DNA of 41,007 nt, taken from IMG/VR virus record IMGVR_UViG_3300017635_000002, positions 1-41,007 of that record; one strand, given 5' to 3'. Under the pieces are notes generated by a model. It saw only the letters and a list, made by a program, of their open reading frames with translations, ran no database searches and was not told the DNA's origin. Shown piece by piece: positions 7,676-16,768 of this stretch (positions are counted from its first letter, which is position 1; every line of letters begins with the position of its first letter). Source of the stretch: a virus. Position numbers and translations under genes: made by a program.

Positions 7676-9009
7676 TAGAACAATCCTGCTTCTTTAGCAC
7701 GCTCAGAACGGGACTTAGGTTTGGGAGGTAACTTCGAAGTGGTCGCACCTTTCGGCGGCAAACCTCTCCGCGCAACTGGAGCAGCTTTAGCCTTCGGCTT
7801 ATACCCACGACGATAAGCCTCTGGCAGTTCAAAAGACGGGATAAAGCTGCTAGCACCTTCCAATCCTCTCGTTGCATCAAGTTGGTCATTGTGCTGGTTG
7901 ATCATCGACCTTGCCGACTGCTCCGACGCATCGACAATGGCCAAGATTTCCACATCCGTCAGGCTGTCGATATCGCCACCATCAGCAGCTTGCAGCAATC
8001 GAGTTTCCATATCCGAAATAGCACCAGAACCGGCGAGCTTCTTTCGAGCTTGCAGAACCATTGTTTGCAAAGCCTGATCGACGATCTTGCGCTGTTCAAC
8101 TCCACCCTTGTTCGTCCCTGTGATCTTCTGAACCCAGTTAATAGGTCCGCTGAGTGGTCCGGTATTCGCCTTGCCGGTTTTCAAAGCTTGGCGAATTCTC
8201 TGCGCAGCAGTCAAAGTTCCGATAGCCCCGATAGCAGCTTCCTTCGTTCCGGAAAGCATTTTAACTGCCTCTTCTGCGAATTGCTTGCCAGTGTGGACAG
8301 TGACTTGTGAATTAGGAGCACCAGCAGCAGCGACTTTAACCTTCGCGTCAAGGGCTTCCTTATTCACCATCGGCTTGCCGTCAGGTCCAAGGATAACCGA
8401 GTCCGTCAGGTTCTGTGGCAAGATAGTCCCATCCGGCTTCCGTTGCAATGCAACAGCAACTCCATTCACATTCGTCATGACTGGTGGAAGTCCAAAACCC
8501 CCAGCAGCCGGGCGGATATCACCAGCCTTGTTAACCTGCACAGTTGTAGGCTTGCCGTCAGGTCCGAGCATCTCAACCGGAGCAGCAAACTCCTGCTTAT
8601 TCGTCAGACCGGTTACTAAAGCCTTTTCATACGGGTCAAGGCGTTCCTTCAACCACGGGTTGCCACCATACTTCTGCACCAAGGTCTGGGGGTCAGCCCC
8701 AGCCTGAACATCCGCTTCAAATGCCTGATTGGCCTGAGCGACTTCAGCCTTAATCTTTTCCGCGATACTAGCTTCTTCCTTATCCGCGTCTTTCTGTATC
8801 GACTTCCCTGCCCATGTTTGCGCAAGGCTCCCCAGCACCTGAGCCCAAGACCGGACGTTGTTTCCCGGACCTGCAAGCCCCTGCTGCATCAACGCCTCGC
8901 CGATCTGACGCTTACGACGGACGCTCGACTGCAACCCTTCATACCCTGTCGGGATGTAAGGTGTTTGGCCTCTATTAGCCAATAATGGATTGGGCTTCTC
9001 GTAAGCCAT
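7675..9009 (-). CDS. Internal virion / ejection protein, 444 aa
   Basis: A helical, Gln/Ala/Lys-rich protein with a basic, Pro-rich C-terminal tail (residues about 405-444, with many Lys and Arg). It has no signal peptide or clear membrane segment. It sits between the S74-tailed helical protein and the 781-aa ejection-type protein with one-base overlaps to both. The basic tail could contact DNA. A role as a component of the ejected protein set is inferred from order; I do not recognise a family. Confidence 0.6.
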   Translation of the reverse strand: MAYEKPNPLLANRGQTPYIPTGYEGLQSSVRRKRQIGEALMQQGLAGPGNNVRSWAQVLGSLAQTWAGKSIQKDADKEEASIAEKIKAEVAQANQAFEADVQAGADPQTLVQKYGGNPWLKERLDPYEKALVTGLTNKQEFAAPVEMLGPDGKPTTVQVNKAGDIRPAAGGFGLPPVMTNVNGVAVALQRKPDGTILPQNLTDSVILGPDGKPMVNKEALDAKVKVAAAGAPNSQVTVHTGKQFAEEAVKMLSGTKEAAIGAIGTLTAAQRIRQALKTGKANTGPLSGPINWVQKITGTNKGGVEQRKIVDQALQTMVLQARKKLAGSGAISDMETRLLQAADGGDIDSLTDVEILAIVDASEQSARSMINQHNDQLDATRGLEGASSFIPSFELPEAYRRGYKPKAKAAPVARRGLPPKGATTSKLPPKPKSRSERAKEAGLF

Positions 9010-10490
9010 TAACCGACCTTTCCATAATCAACCATGACATAACCACTTGGATGCGGAACAACGGCTTCTGGGAAGAGTTTCACAACTTCATCAGCCATGT
9101 AACCGATCTCCTGAACTGCTGACCAGAGGTAGTTGAAGGCGTAAACCCCAAGACCATTAGTCTTTGTCCACAGCTTCCGGATATTCGTTTTCAATCTACG
9201 ATCGGAGAACTTCGTGATCGCCGCTCCTCCCAACTGAGCAAGTCCACCAGTCAATGCGCTGAAATTCGCCATCTTCTGTTCATAAGCATCCATCGCAGCT
9301 TGATACTGGTCATTCGCAGCAGCATAAACCGGAGCAGCTTGAACCTGCGCACCTGTCGAGACATTACCGAACTGAGGCATACTCGTCTGGTTCCCGCTCC
9401 GAAGCGCATTCAGCATATTCAGCGGCTGGTTCTTCAAATAATCCGCTTCTTGCAAAGCCTGTGCGCGAGCTTGGTTTTGGAATTGGCTGCTTGCCAGACC
9501 TTGGTTGAACGTAGACTCTCGAGCTTGGTTTGCGGCTTGCAGCTGCTGTAATTTTTGAGCAAAATCCTGTGCCGCCGCTTCGTTGCCAAAAGCCGCAGTC
9601 GCAGCGTTCTGCCCGAACCGTTGAGCTTGTTGATCATTCGTAAGCCCAGCAATCGCCATGTCCTGCCCGAACTTTGTATTCTGCGCAGTGTTGAACAAAT
9701 CGCCTTGAGCCATGGCTTCGCTAACACCTTGATTACGAAGGTTCATAGCGTTCTGGAACTGGCGTTGCTGTTCTTGAGTCCCTGCCAATATCGACTGCAT
9801 AAAGGCATCATTGTCGTTCTGGCCTAGGATTTCTTGTTCACGATTGTAGGCTTCCGAACCCATGTTTAAGCCTTGATTAGCCAGAACAGTCTCGCGAGAT
9901 TTGCGCTGGCGGTCTAACTCCGGCCGCATACGAGACATGAGTGCTTCTGTCACCCGATCGCGGTCAGTCACAAAGTCATCAAACGTCGGCGCTCTTGAAG
10001 CGCCGGAGAAATCATAACGATTTTGAAGATTGGCGTTGTTAACTTTACCAGCCATTGGGCCAGCATCTGCGATCGAGCCGTTAATGGGCATACCGCCGGT
10101 AAGATTTCCGTCCATGTTTTGGACTTGTGGGGCTTCTCGCAAGCCTGGCAGCGTTGAAGCATCAATCGGGCTTTGCGACGCCTGATCTACATACCCAATC
10201 CCTCGCTGAGCAAGGTCATTCAGAGCGGCGGAAATCGCATTGTTCTGGTTATAAAGTCGCTGCTGTTCGGGGCTTAGCGTAGTAGTCGCTGTAGTCCGAG
10301 GGATAACAGTCCCATCCGGAAGTGTATTCCCATTCGCATAATCATACGAGAAGGTCAGGCTACCATCCGGCCCGACTTGGTTCGGTTGATTAAGATAATT
10401 CGTCGCAAGAGCCGAGTTTAAGTTCGCCTCTCCCTGAGCTGCGGCTGCGGCTGCGTAATCAGGTGCTTTGGGTGCTTTGGGTTTGCCCAC
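9009..10490 (-). CDS. Helical virion protein with C-terminal S74 chaperone domain
   Basis: Residues 1-425 of this 493-aa protein are Gln/Asn/Ala-rich and predicted helical, with many NQG and QAQ repeats. From residue 427 the sequence FSDRRLKTNI begins a peptidase S74 intramolecular chaperone domain; Ser429-Asp430 are the expected self-cleavage residues, and GYMADEV and VDYGKV are typical later motifs. S74 domains usually trimerise beta fibres and then cut themselves off, so its place on a helical, ejection-like protein is unusual. The start is GTG at 10490 with GAGGAA upstream; it overlaps the GNAT-like gene by 32 bases. Confidence 0.75.
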   Translation of the reverse strand: MGKPKAPKAPDYAAAAAAQGEANLNSALATNYLNQPNQVGPDGSLTFSYDYANGNTLPDGTVIPRTTATTTLSPEQQRLYNQNNAISAALNDLAQRGIGYVDQASQSPIDASTLPGLREAPQVQNMDGNLTGGMPINGSIADAGPMAGKVNNANLQNRYDFSGASRAPTFDDFVTDRDRVTEALMSRMRPELDRQRKSRETVLANQGLNMGSEAYNREQEILGQNDNDAFMQSILAGTQEQQRQFQNAMNLRNQGVSEAMAQGDLFNTAQNTKFGQDMAIAGLTNDQQAQRFGQNAATAAFGNEAAAQDFAQKLQQLQAANQARESTFNQGLASSQFQNQARAQALQEADYLKNQPLNMLNALRSGNQTSMPQFGNVSTGAQVQAAPVYAAANDQYQAAMDAYEQKMANFSALTGGLAQLGGAAITKFSDRRLKTNIRKLWTKTNGLGVYAFNYLWSAVQEIGYMADEVVKLFPEAVVPHPSGYVMVDYGKVG

Positions 10491-10920
10491 GATATCTATT
10501 CCTCAAATCTAGCCATTTGCAATCTGATTTACTAAGAGTGTAAATCAGCAAATCCCCTTTCGGGCTGGCGTCTTTGAGGGTAGCCTCGAGACTGAAACCG
10601 ATATGTTCGATAAACCTTCGACTATCGGCATTGTCGCTTTCAACCGGCGACATGATCTTGTTAACTTTTAACTCTTCAAACGGGTAGTGGAACACATACC
10701 ACAGGAACTCCCTGTTAAGCCATGTTCTACCTTCACCCGCACAATGAAGCATGATTGAAGCCCCGTTGCATCCTTCGTAATAAACCGCTGCGATCGGTGC
10801 GTCAAGCACTGTGTCGTAAAGTCCGATAGTATGACCTTTGCCGAGTATCCAGTGACCTTGGACTTTATCCATCAACCACGGGCCAAATACTCCATCATGG
10901 CCAGTGACGACGATCTTCAC
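10459..10920 (-). CDS. GNAT-like acetyltransferase fold protein
   Basis: The 153-aa protein carries ESDNADSRRFIEHIGF followed by a beta-rich segment, the usual end of a GNAT fold (Asn/Asp-Ala-pair helix, then xxGF). The acetyl-CoA-binding Q/RxxGxG/A loop is not obvious. Proteins of this kind are found among virion genes of several short-tailed phages, near the connector. It could be a structural relative rather than an active enzyme. It overlaps the propeller gene by 4 bases and the S74 gene by 32. Confidence 0.65.
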   Translation of the reverse strand: MKIVVTGHDGVFGPWLMDKVQGHWILGKGHTIGLYDTVLDAPIAAVYYEGCNGASIMLHCAGEGRTWLNREFLWYVFHYPFEELKVNKIMSPVESDNADSRRFIEHIGFSLEATLKDASPKGDLLIYTLSKSDCKWLDLRNRYRGQTQSTQST

Positions 10921-12503
10921 AAGATACCTGCTGGCCTAACTGCGAAGTCGGTAGAGGTCCACGAAAATCTCGCAGCAGATGTGGTGAGTTGTAGGCGCAA
11001 GGAATACAGATACCCAAGTTCATTCGGAACAGTCAACCATTTACTTTCAGTCGCGGTTAATTCACCTGACCAAACAGCAGTATCCCACAGACTTGTATCC
11101 CAGAGACTTTCGTCCGCAGGGGCTAAGAAGGTGTTTTGGGTGTAGGCTTCATTTGTCTTATAATCAGCATCGAGGCTGAAAGATAAAGTCGCTGTCCCCT
11201 GCACTGCTACATTTGGGCGAGCAAGGCTGACGTTTTTCTGCCCGCCTCGGCCAAGTGTATTATACGCCTGTGCGATCTGGCCGGTGATGGAGGTTCCGGA
11301 GTCACTGAGACCAGACCAGACCTTGTAAACCTTGGTCGCACCAGCCCCGTAGAGTTCTCCGCCAAATACGGTAAAACACCTCATATTCCAGCCGACGAAC
11401 CGACACCATGCCTTGGTGATGTTGTTCATGACATACTGGTAGGAGATGGTATCTGCTGAGATCGGGACGTTGACGATAAGGGCATTGGCATCGGGATAGA
11501 CAGCTGCTTCCCAACCAGCGACTGAACCATAGGTTGAAGTAGCAGCTAAGAAAGCGCCGTCGATCTTGAAGCTAATAGCCTGTGATCGATCGATCGTGGC
11601 GGAAAGCAGTTGCTTCGATAACGGAAAACAACCTTGCTTTGACAGATACAACAAGTCGCCACCATAGCGGGTGAAACACCGTTTGCCAATCGGCTCACCA
11701 ACATAATAAACACCAACCAGTGCCCAAGTTGCTGTAGCTGTGGGGTCTGTGCCTTGGTAGATTGCCAATTCGCCTTGTGAACTAACTACGGCGAAAAGAT
11801 CATCCACGCCTTTGCCGCCGTCGATCGTCCAACTCGCAGCTGCGATAACCCTACCACCACGAGCAAACAACGGACCGACTGGGAACCGTGTAGCAGCTCC
11901 GCCAATCGCATCTACATCGAGATACCAAAGGTCCATCGAACTGGTTTGCGTGAACCACAGTCTTCGTTTATGCACACAGACTGTTTCCAAAGTGCTTGTC
12001 GTAACCCCAGTAATCGCTGGAGTCGAAGCACCATCAACATTCACCCAAGTCGTGCCGTTGTAGTTCTTTAGCTTATCAACCCCATTAACTGCGATCAGAT
12101 AAGCCCCAGCGGTGTTGATAAAGCTGACGGAACTCCAATCCCCGTTCGTCGAAGTCGTAACCGCAGCACCAGCAGCCCCAGCACTCGTCGCGTCATAAAT
12201 CCCCGTATCCGTCGAGACGAAAAGATTACCCCCAACAGGTTTATTATAAGGCAAAAACGCCCTTGCATTCGAGGGCAACGCAGTCAGCCAGTCGCTCGAC
12301 CCCGGCCTTAGACTAACATCAGAAGTGCCTGGGAAGAAGTTATCCATCACCACCGCGTCAGTCGCTGACATAGCAGCAAGCGAGTCTCTCGCGTTCCAAC
12401 CCCCTACAGGAGCAGGAATAGTAACAGTGCCAGCAATAGCTTCATTTTGCGGAAAGGGCTTGAACCCCGATCGCTGGGATGGTCCGCGTCTCGGCCCACG
12501 CAT
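10917..12503 (-). CDS. P22 gp10-like propeller / tail stabilisation protein
   Basis: The 528-aa protein has repeated Trp/Tyr-rich beta units (WDTSLWDTAVW, YGAGATKVYKVW, LWFTQTSSMDLWYLD) consistent with a beta-propeller. Order and size match the P22 gp10 type of packaged-DNA stabilisation protein, which joins the adaptor to the tail. The N-terminus is basic (MRGPRRGPSQRSG). ATG at 12503 overlaps the TGA of the adaptor gene. The next gene overlaps by four bases. I am confident in the class and less so in the precise role. Confidence 0.75.
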   Translation of the reverse strand: MRGPRRGPSQRSGFKPFPQNEAIAGTVTIPAPVGGWNARDSLAAMSATDAVVMDNFFPGTSDVSLRPGSSDWLTALPSNARAFLPYNKPVGGNLFVSTDTGIYDATSAGAAGAAVTTSTNGDWSSVSFINTAGAYLIAVNGVDKLKNYNGTTWVNVDGASTPAITGVTTSTLETVCVHKRRLWFTQTSSMDLWYLDVDAIGGAATRFPVGPLFARGGRVIAAASWTIDGGKGVDDLFAVVSSQGELAIYQGTDPTATATWALVGVYYVGEPIGKRCFTRYGGDLLYLSKQGCFPLSKQLLSATIDRSQAISFKIDGAFLAATSTYGSVAGWEAAVYPDANALIVNVPISADTISYQYVMNNITKAWCRFVGWNMRCFTVFGGELYGAGATKVYKVWSGLSDSGTSITGQIAQAYNTLGRGGQKNVSLARPNVAVQGTATLSFSLDADYKTNEAYTQNTFLAPADESLWDTSLWDTAVWSGELTATESKWLTVPNELGYLYSLRLQLTTSAARFSWTSTDFAVRPAGIL

Positions 12504-13222
12504 CAGACGTTCCAGTTACCAGAAGGGACAAATATCCCCGGCTTGATATCTGGCAGACAAGTCCGTGATATGTCATAGGCGCGAGGGACTTTGTTCCGAG
12601 ATACGTGATTGTTGAGAAGAGAGTAGAACTTCTCCTCATCGGCTTGATACGGCAAGCCCTTGATCTGCTTCCAGCGAAAAGCCAGACCCTTCCGCAGGAT
12701 TTTCTCCGGCAGGATGAAGCTATCATCATCAGCTGTAAACCGGGGTTTATAAGTCACTCCATCCGCAGCTAAGATCGCCCATGAACTTGCGTATTCAAAA
12801 TACACATTACTGAAGGGGGTGGAGGGGATGGGATTGATGAGTATCTCATCCCCTCGAAGTCTGAATTTGTAGAAAGGTCCAGGGTTGGGAATGGCTTTAA
12901 CCTGTTGCCATTCTGTCTCCGTCAAAGGCCCATACAACGCCCGCATCAGTGTCCGATCAAAGAATGTCTCCGGATACGCCCACATGAAGCCATCGACGCT
13001 TGCTAAGTCCTGTATCTTCCCCTGACTTTCCGTCGCAGCCATCGTGAAATTGCCTTCTCGGGTAATCCCTTGAAACTTCGACTCGTCAGTGATTTCCTCA
13101 ACCAGTTCTTGACAAATGCCAAGCAGCTGCTGACTCATCGTGTCAGTGCCACCGATGACTGAAGTTGGAATATTCAGTGCATGGATACGGCAGTGATCTT
13201 GGATAATAGCCAACAGCGTCAT
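12503..13222 (-). CDS. Head-tail adaptor (P22 gp4 / T7 gp11 type)
   Basis: The 239-aa protein has an N-terminal helical segment with QELVEEITDES followed by beta-rich parts including YEFRLRGDEI-like KFRLRGDEILINPIPS, the signature of podovirus adaptor proteins that bind below the portal. It precedes the propeller gene and follows the HhH/coiled-coil gene, matching short-tailed phage order. ATG at 13222; the stop overlaps the next start (TGATG). Confidence 0.75.
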   Translation of the reverse strand: MTLLAIIQDHCRIHALNIPTSVIGGTDTMSQQLLGICQELVEEITDESKFQGITREGNFTMAATESQGKIQDLASVDGFMWAYPETFFDRTLMRALYGPLTETEWQQVKAIPNPGPFYKFRLRGDEILINPIPSTPFSNVYFEYASSWAILAADGVTYKPRFTADDDSFILPEKILRKGLAFRWKQIKGLPYQADEEKFYSLLNNHVSRNKVPRAYDISRTCLPDIKPGIFVPSGNWNV

Positions 13223-13224
13223 GA

Positions 13225-13824
13225 TTAAGCCTTTTCTTTTTCCTTCGCAGCGATGAGGTCAGCTTGCAACTTCTCATTCGCCTTTGAAAGTGTTTCGACC
13301 GATTTGGTCAGAGTGTCGACTTGCTTCCGCAAGCTGTCGAGTTCTTCAGCCGCCTTGCCAGTGCCGTCAGCGGTGTCGAGCCAAGCTTTGGCCTTTTCCT
13401 TCAAAGCTCGCGCTCCCATGCCGATTGCAGTCAGAGTCGACTCATTGGCTTCTGCCAAGTCTTCCAGCGTCCGCACATTGGCGTCGAGGATGGCTTTCGC
13501 CTGCGAAGGACTGATCGCTGGCCAGCCCATTACCGGCGTGCCTTCCTCCGGCATCTCGCGGGTCTCGACCCAAGTCCGATATTTCCGAGTATAGCCTTCA
13601 AGCCATTCTCCTGGGATGCGTTCCTGTTTAACGCCTTCTTCCAGACCGGCGAGCCATTCCTCAGCGATCTTTTCAATCCGGTCTTTCGAACCGCTTGGAG
13701 TCACGATCGCGTAATTCACATCTTTGCCGACGTAGCGACCTGCTGCAATGGTGGCCTCACGATCTTCAACCGTGCGGGTCTCGAACATTACATAAGGGGG
13801 TCTTGCTTTTTCATCCATCTTCAA
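13225..13824 (-). CDS. Helix-hairpin-helix plus coiled-coil protein, 199 aa
   Basis: Residues about 108-142 (AILDANVRTLEDLAEANEST, then IGMGARALKEKA) resemble a helix-hairpin-helix DNA-binding motif. Residues 155-199 form a Lys/Glu-rich coiled coil. It sits in the head gene block between decoration-like and adaptor proteins and is probably a virion or assembly protein that could touch DNA. The gene is separated from the decoration gene by a strong hairpin. No family name recognised. Confidence 0.6.
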   Translation of the reverse strand: MKMDEKARPPYVMFETRTVEDREATIAAGRYVGKDVNYAIVTPSGSKDRIEKIAEEWLAGLEEGVKQERIPGEWLEGYTRKYRTWVETREMPEEGTPVMGWPAISPSQAKAILDANVRTLEDLAEANESTLTAIGMGARALKEKAKAWLDTADGTGKAAEELDSLRKQVDTLTKSVETLSKANEKLQADLIAAKEKEKA

Positions 13825-13848
13825 ATCCTTTCAGGGCGGAAAGTAGGG

Positions 13849-13886
13849 GATATGGGGGAGGGAGAGTAGGAAACCTCCCCCATATC
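13849..13886 (-). terminator. Strong hairpin below the capsid genes
   Basis: A perfect 13-bp inverted repeat (GATATGGGGGAGG and its complement) with a 12-base loop lies between the decoration-like gene and the HhH gene. On the minus strand no T-run follows, so it is not a classical intrinsic terminator. It may mark mRNA processing or partial attenuation that keeps capsid and decoration expression above that of the connector genes. Confidence 0.5.
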
Positions 13887-13898
13887 TGTTGACATCGC

Positions 13899-14627
13899 TT
13901 AGGTGATAGCACCCTGCGCGAATGGCCGGTTCAAGTGCGCTACGTTGTAGAACACTGTCGCGTTGTTGTAAGTGCCGGTCACTGTGCCGTTAACAGCCGC
14001 TGTGGTAGCGTTGTTCAAGGTGATCAGTGTGCCGTCAGGAGAAATCTCCGTAACAACGGTTGAGGCTGCAATACCAGTGCCGCTCAGATAGATGCCGGTA
14101 AACCAGCCATCGGAGTTGGTGACACAAAGTTGAGTCGAACCGGAGTTTGCGACCGAGTTCGTCTTCGCAACGGTAGCAGATGCAGCCACCATGATACGAG
14201 CGTTCAGGACCTGCTTACCAGCGGAGTTTGCACCACCCTGACCAGCAGCAGCGATACCGAAGGTGGTATCAGCAGCGACCGATGCTTGGCAGTTGACAGG
14301 AACAACCCCACCAACGCAAATCCAGCCGAATTGACCGCTTGTCATGGAAGTCATTGCGACCCCAAGCATACGACCAAGGTTGGCAGTGTTCGGAACTTCC
14401 GTAGCGTTGAACGCATAGGCAGAGCCAGACACAACTGGAGTCAGAACGACAAGTCCAAACTGGCGGATCGAACCGTTTGCTCGGACATAGACGAACTCCC
14501 CTGCACCCCAGTAATTGTCAACTGCTTTGACCAGAAGGCCGGGCTGCTGACGAGCAGTGGTGTCGGGAAGGTTGAACGGCGAGACTTGCTGAAAGCCTAC
14601 AATACCGTCGATTACTGAATAAGGCAT
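13899..14627 (-). CDS. Capsid decoration-like protein, 242 aa
   Basis: The protein is Ala/Thr/Val/Gly-rich and predicted all-beta. It has a C-terminal part (residues about 170-225) with DGTLITLNNATTAAV, a sequence style seen in head-decoration and fibre domains. It directly follows the major capsid gene in transcription order. It has the compact composition of head decoration or head-fibre proteins. ATG at 14627 is preceded by AGAAAGGA. The 28-bp dyad element lies just upstream. Confidence 0.65.
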   Translation of the reverse strand: MPYSVIDGIVGFQQVSPFNLPDTTARQQPGLLVKAVDNYWGAGEFVYVRANGSIRQFGLVVLTPVVSGSAYAFNATEVPNTANLGRMLGVAMTSMTSGQFGWICVGGVVPVNCQASVAADTTFGIAAAGQGGANSAGKQVLNARIMVAASATVAKTNSVANSGSTQLCVTNSDGWFTGIYLSGTGIAASTVVTEISPDGTLITLNNATTAAVNGTVTGTYNNATVFYNVAHLNRPFAQGAIT

Positions 14628-14652
14628 TTTCTTTCCTTTCTATGAAAACCGG

Positions 14653-14680
14653 TGCGGGTTATTTTTCAATAACCAGAACC
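14653..14680 (-). promoter_or_regulatory. 28-bp dyad element, copy b
   Basis: On the minus strand it reads GGTTCTGGTT, eight variable bases, then ATAACCCGCA. It fills the short gap between the capsid stop and the decoration-like gene start, 26 bases upstream of the latter. It also forms a small stem (GGTTATT, GAAA loop, AATAACC) on the leftward transcript. A clear -35 box is not visible here, so an operator or RNA-level role is as likely as promoter function. Confidence 0.55.
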
Positions 14681-14682
14681 AA

Positions 14683-15657
14683 TTATGCCTTGGCCACGCC
14701 GTTAAGGCGACGGTTGGTGATGCACAGGTTGCCCATCCAAAGCACCGGAATAACCGTTGCGTCTTGGTTGTAGGGCTTCATGTCCTCTTGGATTTCCAGA
14801 TCGGCGTCCTTGTGAACGACCATTTCAAGGTAATCGGTATTGAGGAAATACATGTGCGCGGAGGGGATGCCTGATCCACCATCGAAGACCACATCAGCGC
14901 TCTTATACTTCAACGAGGTGAAGCCGCCATTGGCAGTATCATCGTTGGTATAACGCTTCAGGCTGACCTGTGCAGACTCGTAGAAGCTGAACCAGTCATT
15001 CGACGCAACGATTAAGTCAGGCTTATCGTCACCACGAACTTGGTTCAACCACAGAGGCAGCATGATACCGGACTCGATCGTGGTAGCCGAGACGGTAATA
15101 GCACCACCGCCTTGCAAAGGCGCAGCAGCGGACTGAACAGCGTTCTGCCAGAAGGGCCATGCACTCGAGTCGATACCACCGACAGAGCCGGTTCCGGTAT
15201 CAGCGACCAGAGCTTGGAGACCGTTGATCTGGTTCGGCAAAGTTCCGTCCGAATACAGGTCGTAGGAGAAGTTGTTCTTGAACGTCCGCATTGCGTTCTT
15301 GATGCGAGCCTTCGCCAGCGACAAGATTTTGTTCGAACCGGAGTTGATACGGAGTTCCAGACCCGAAGCGACAACGTTCAGAGCGATCTGACGCCATTGA
15401 AACTCAGCTGCGGTGATAACATCGCTCTGCTGAATGTTCAGAACATCATAGCCAGAATAGCGCTGATAAGTTCCGTTCGAGTTGTAATCCAGAGGAGTCG
15501 TGATGGTTAAACCACCGTCTTCCTTGCGAGTGTTCCCCTTGCGCATCATGTAAGCATAAAGCGCGTTGTTGCGGGTAATGTTGTCCTTCACGTCTTTCGA
15601 GTGGTTCCGGAAAGTGGTGGAAACCAGCTCGGTGAAGGTTGCACTAGGACTTGCCAT
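14683..15657 (-). CDS. Major capsid protein
   Basis: This 324-aa protein follows the scaffold gene and has the features of an HK97-fold coat protein of the kind found in short-tailed phages. It has an N-terminal helical arm (TFRNHSKDVKDNITRNNALY), then LTITTPLDYNSNGTYQRYSG for the E-loop/P-domain region. Later comes the spine-helix region with NNFSYDLYSDGT, and a C-terminal beta part ending LWMGNLCITNRRLNG. There is no N-terminal protease-processing signal that I can identify, and a separate scaffold exists. It forms the icosahedral shell. Confidence 0.85.
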   Translation of the reverse strand: MASPSATFTELVSTTFRNHSKDVKDNITRNNALYAYMMRKGNTRKEDGGLTITTPLDYNSNGTYQRYSGYDVLNIQQSDVITAAEFQWRQIALNVVASGLELRINSGSNKILSLAKARIKNAMRTFKNNFSYDLYSDGTLPNQINGLQALVADTGTGSVGGIDSSAWPFWQNAVQSAAAPLQGGGAITVSATTIESGIMLPLWLNQVRGDDKPDLIVASNDWFSFYESAQVSLKRYTNDDTANGGFTSLKYKSADVVFDGGSGIPSAHMYFLNTDYLEMVVHKDADLEIQEDMKPYNQDATVIPVLWMGNLCITNRRLNGVAKA

Positions 15658-15679
15658 AATTAAACCTTTCTAAAAATGA

Positions 15680-16768
15680 TTACCCTCGAGCCTCAATAGC
15701 TGCGAGAGTGGCTTCGAGCGTGTCGTCCATCGTTCCGACCGGAACCGTTCCGTTCGCGGACTTGGGAATGGCATTCACATTTGGAGCTTTCAACTTGGCT
15801 TTCTTGTCTTCGCGGGTTTTCTCCTGCTCCTGTGCAGAGGTTATCTTTTCAGCTGTAAGCCGATCGATCTCCTTCTGACGGGTAATAGGATTGGCGTAGA
15901 CTGCCTTATCGTAGGCTTCTTCAAGGGTTTTACAAACCCCGGATTTGAGGAAGGTCGCTATGTCTTCACTAACTTCCTCGAAATATGGATGGGCAGGGTC
16001 GGAAGCGAATGCTTCGACTTGTTGGGCGAATTGGTTGCGGACTTGGGCTTGTTTATCCGCGTGAATAGTGGTTACGCCGGTTTCGAGTTCGGCGATCTTG
16101 GCTTTTAAAGCTTCGATCTCAGGATTAACCGCTGGGATGGAGGATAGCCGCTGTTGGACTTGGTCAATATCAATCCCATAATGAGCCATGAGATTAGTCG
16201 CAACGGTGAGCTTTTGTTCTGGTGTCCCGCGACTGAGGAGGTAGTGGTTCGCAGCGAAGTTGCCGAACATCTCCACTGGGTCGATTTGTTCAGCTTCCAA
16301 GATCGGCTTGAACTCAGCTATAACACCCTCATACCGATCGCCGATTTCTGCGCGGGATTTATACTGTTCAAGCCCCGCGAAAATATCCTGCTCGCGTTTC
16401 ATGATCTCGGCTTTGACCGCTGGGTCTATGCCTTGCCACTTCGCAGCAGCTTCTTTCGACCATGTAGAAGGTGCAGCAGGGGCTTCCGTTCCAGCTTCTG
16501 CACCTTCTACCGGAGACTGTTGATCACCTCCTTCCGCAGCTTTTGTCGTATCGGTTTGGGGAGTCGCGCCTTCATTCCCCGTCGGCACTAAGTCCGAAGT
16601 CGCAGACTCCCCGTCCGGAGGGGTTGAACCTTCGGCATCGTTCCCTTGCCCAAAAAGGTCTGAAGCTATATCTGCCACACCAGCAGAAATGTCCAACTCA
16701 TCCGAATCATGGGTAATGACGGAGTTTGGTTCTACGTCAATAATAGTGTCGCTTGCTGAGATATTCAT
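15680..16768 (-). CDS. Scaffolding protein
   Basis: The 362-aa protein is acidic, with a disordered Gly/Glu/Thr/Pro-rich N-terminal half (residues 40-105) and a helical C-terminal half containing a coiled coil (EIEALKAKIAELETG) and a basic patch (KKAKLKAPN). It lies directly before the major capsid gene and after the zinc-ribbon protein, the canonical scaffold position. It would guide procapsid assembly and leave before maturation. ATG at 16768 overlaps the preceding stop by four bases. Confidence 0.8.
   Translation of the reverse strand: MNISASDTIIDVEPNSVITHDSDELDISAGVADIASDLFGQGNDAEGSTPPDGESATSDLVPTGNEGATPQTDTTKAAEGGDQQSPVEGAEAGTEAPAAPSTWSKEAAAKWQGIDPAVKAEIMKREQDIFAGLEQYKSRAEIGDRYEGVIAEFKPILEAEQIDPVEMFGNFAANHYLLSRGTPEQKLTVATNLMAHYGIDIDQVQQRLSSIPAVNPEIEALKAKIAELETGVTTIHADKQAQVRNQFAQQVEAFASDPAHPYFEEVSEDIATFLKSGVCKTLEEAYDKAVYANPITRQKEIDRLTAEKITSAQEQEKTREDKKAKLKAPNVNAIPKSANGTVPVGTMDDTLEATLAAIEARG

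Noticed and set aside
15040-15510. 156-codon plus-strand frame opposite the capsid gene
   Set aside because: It is antisense to a highly conserved structural gene, with no promoter, ribosome binding site or plausible domain.
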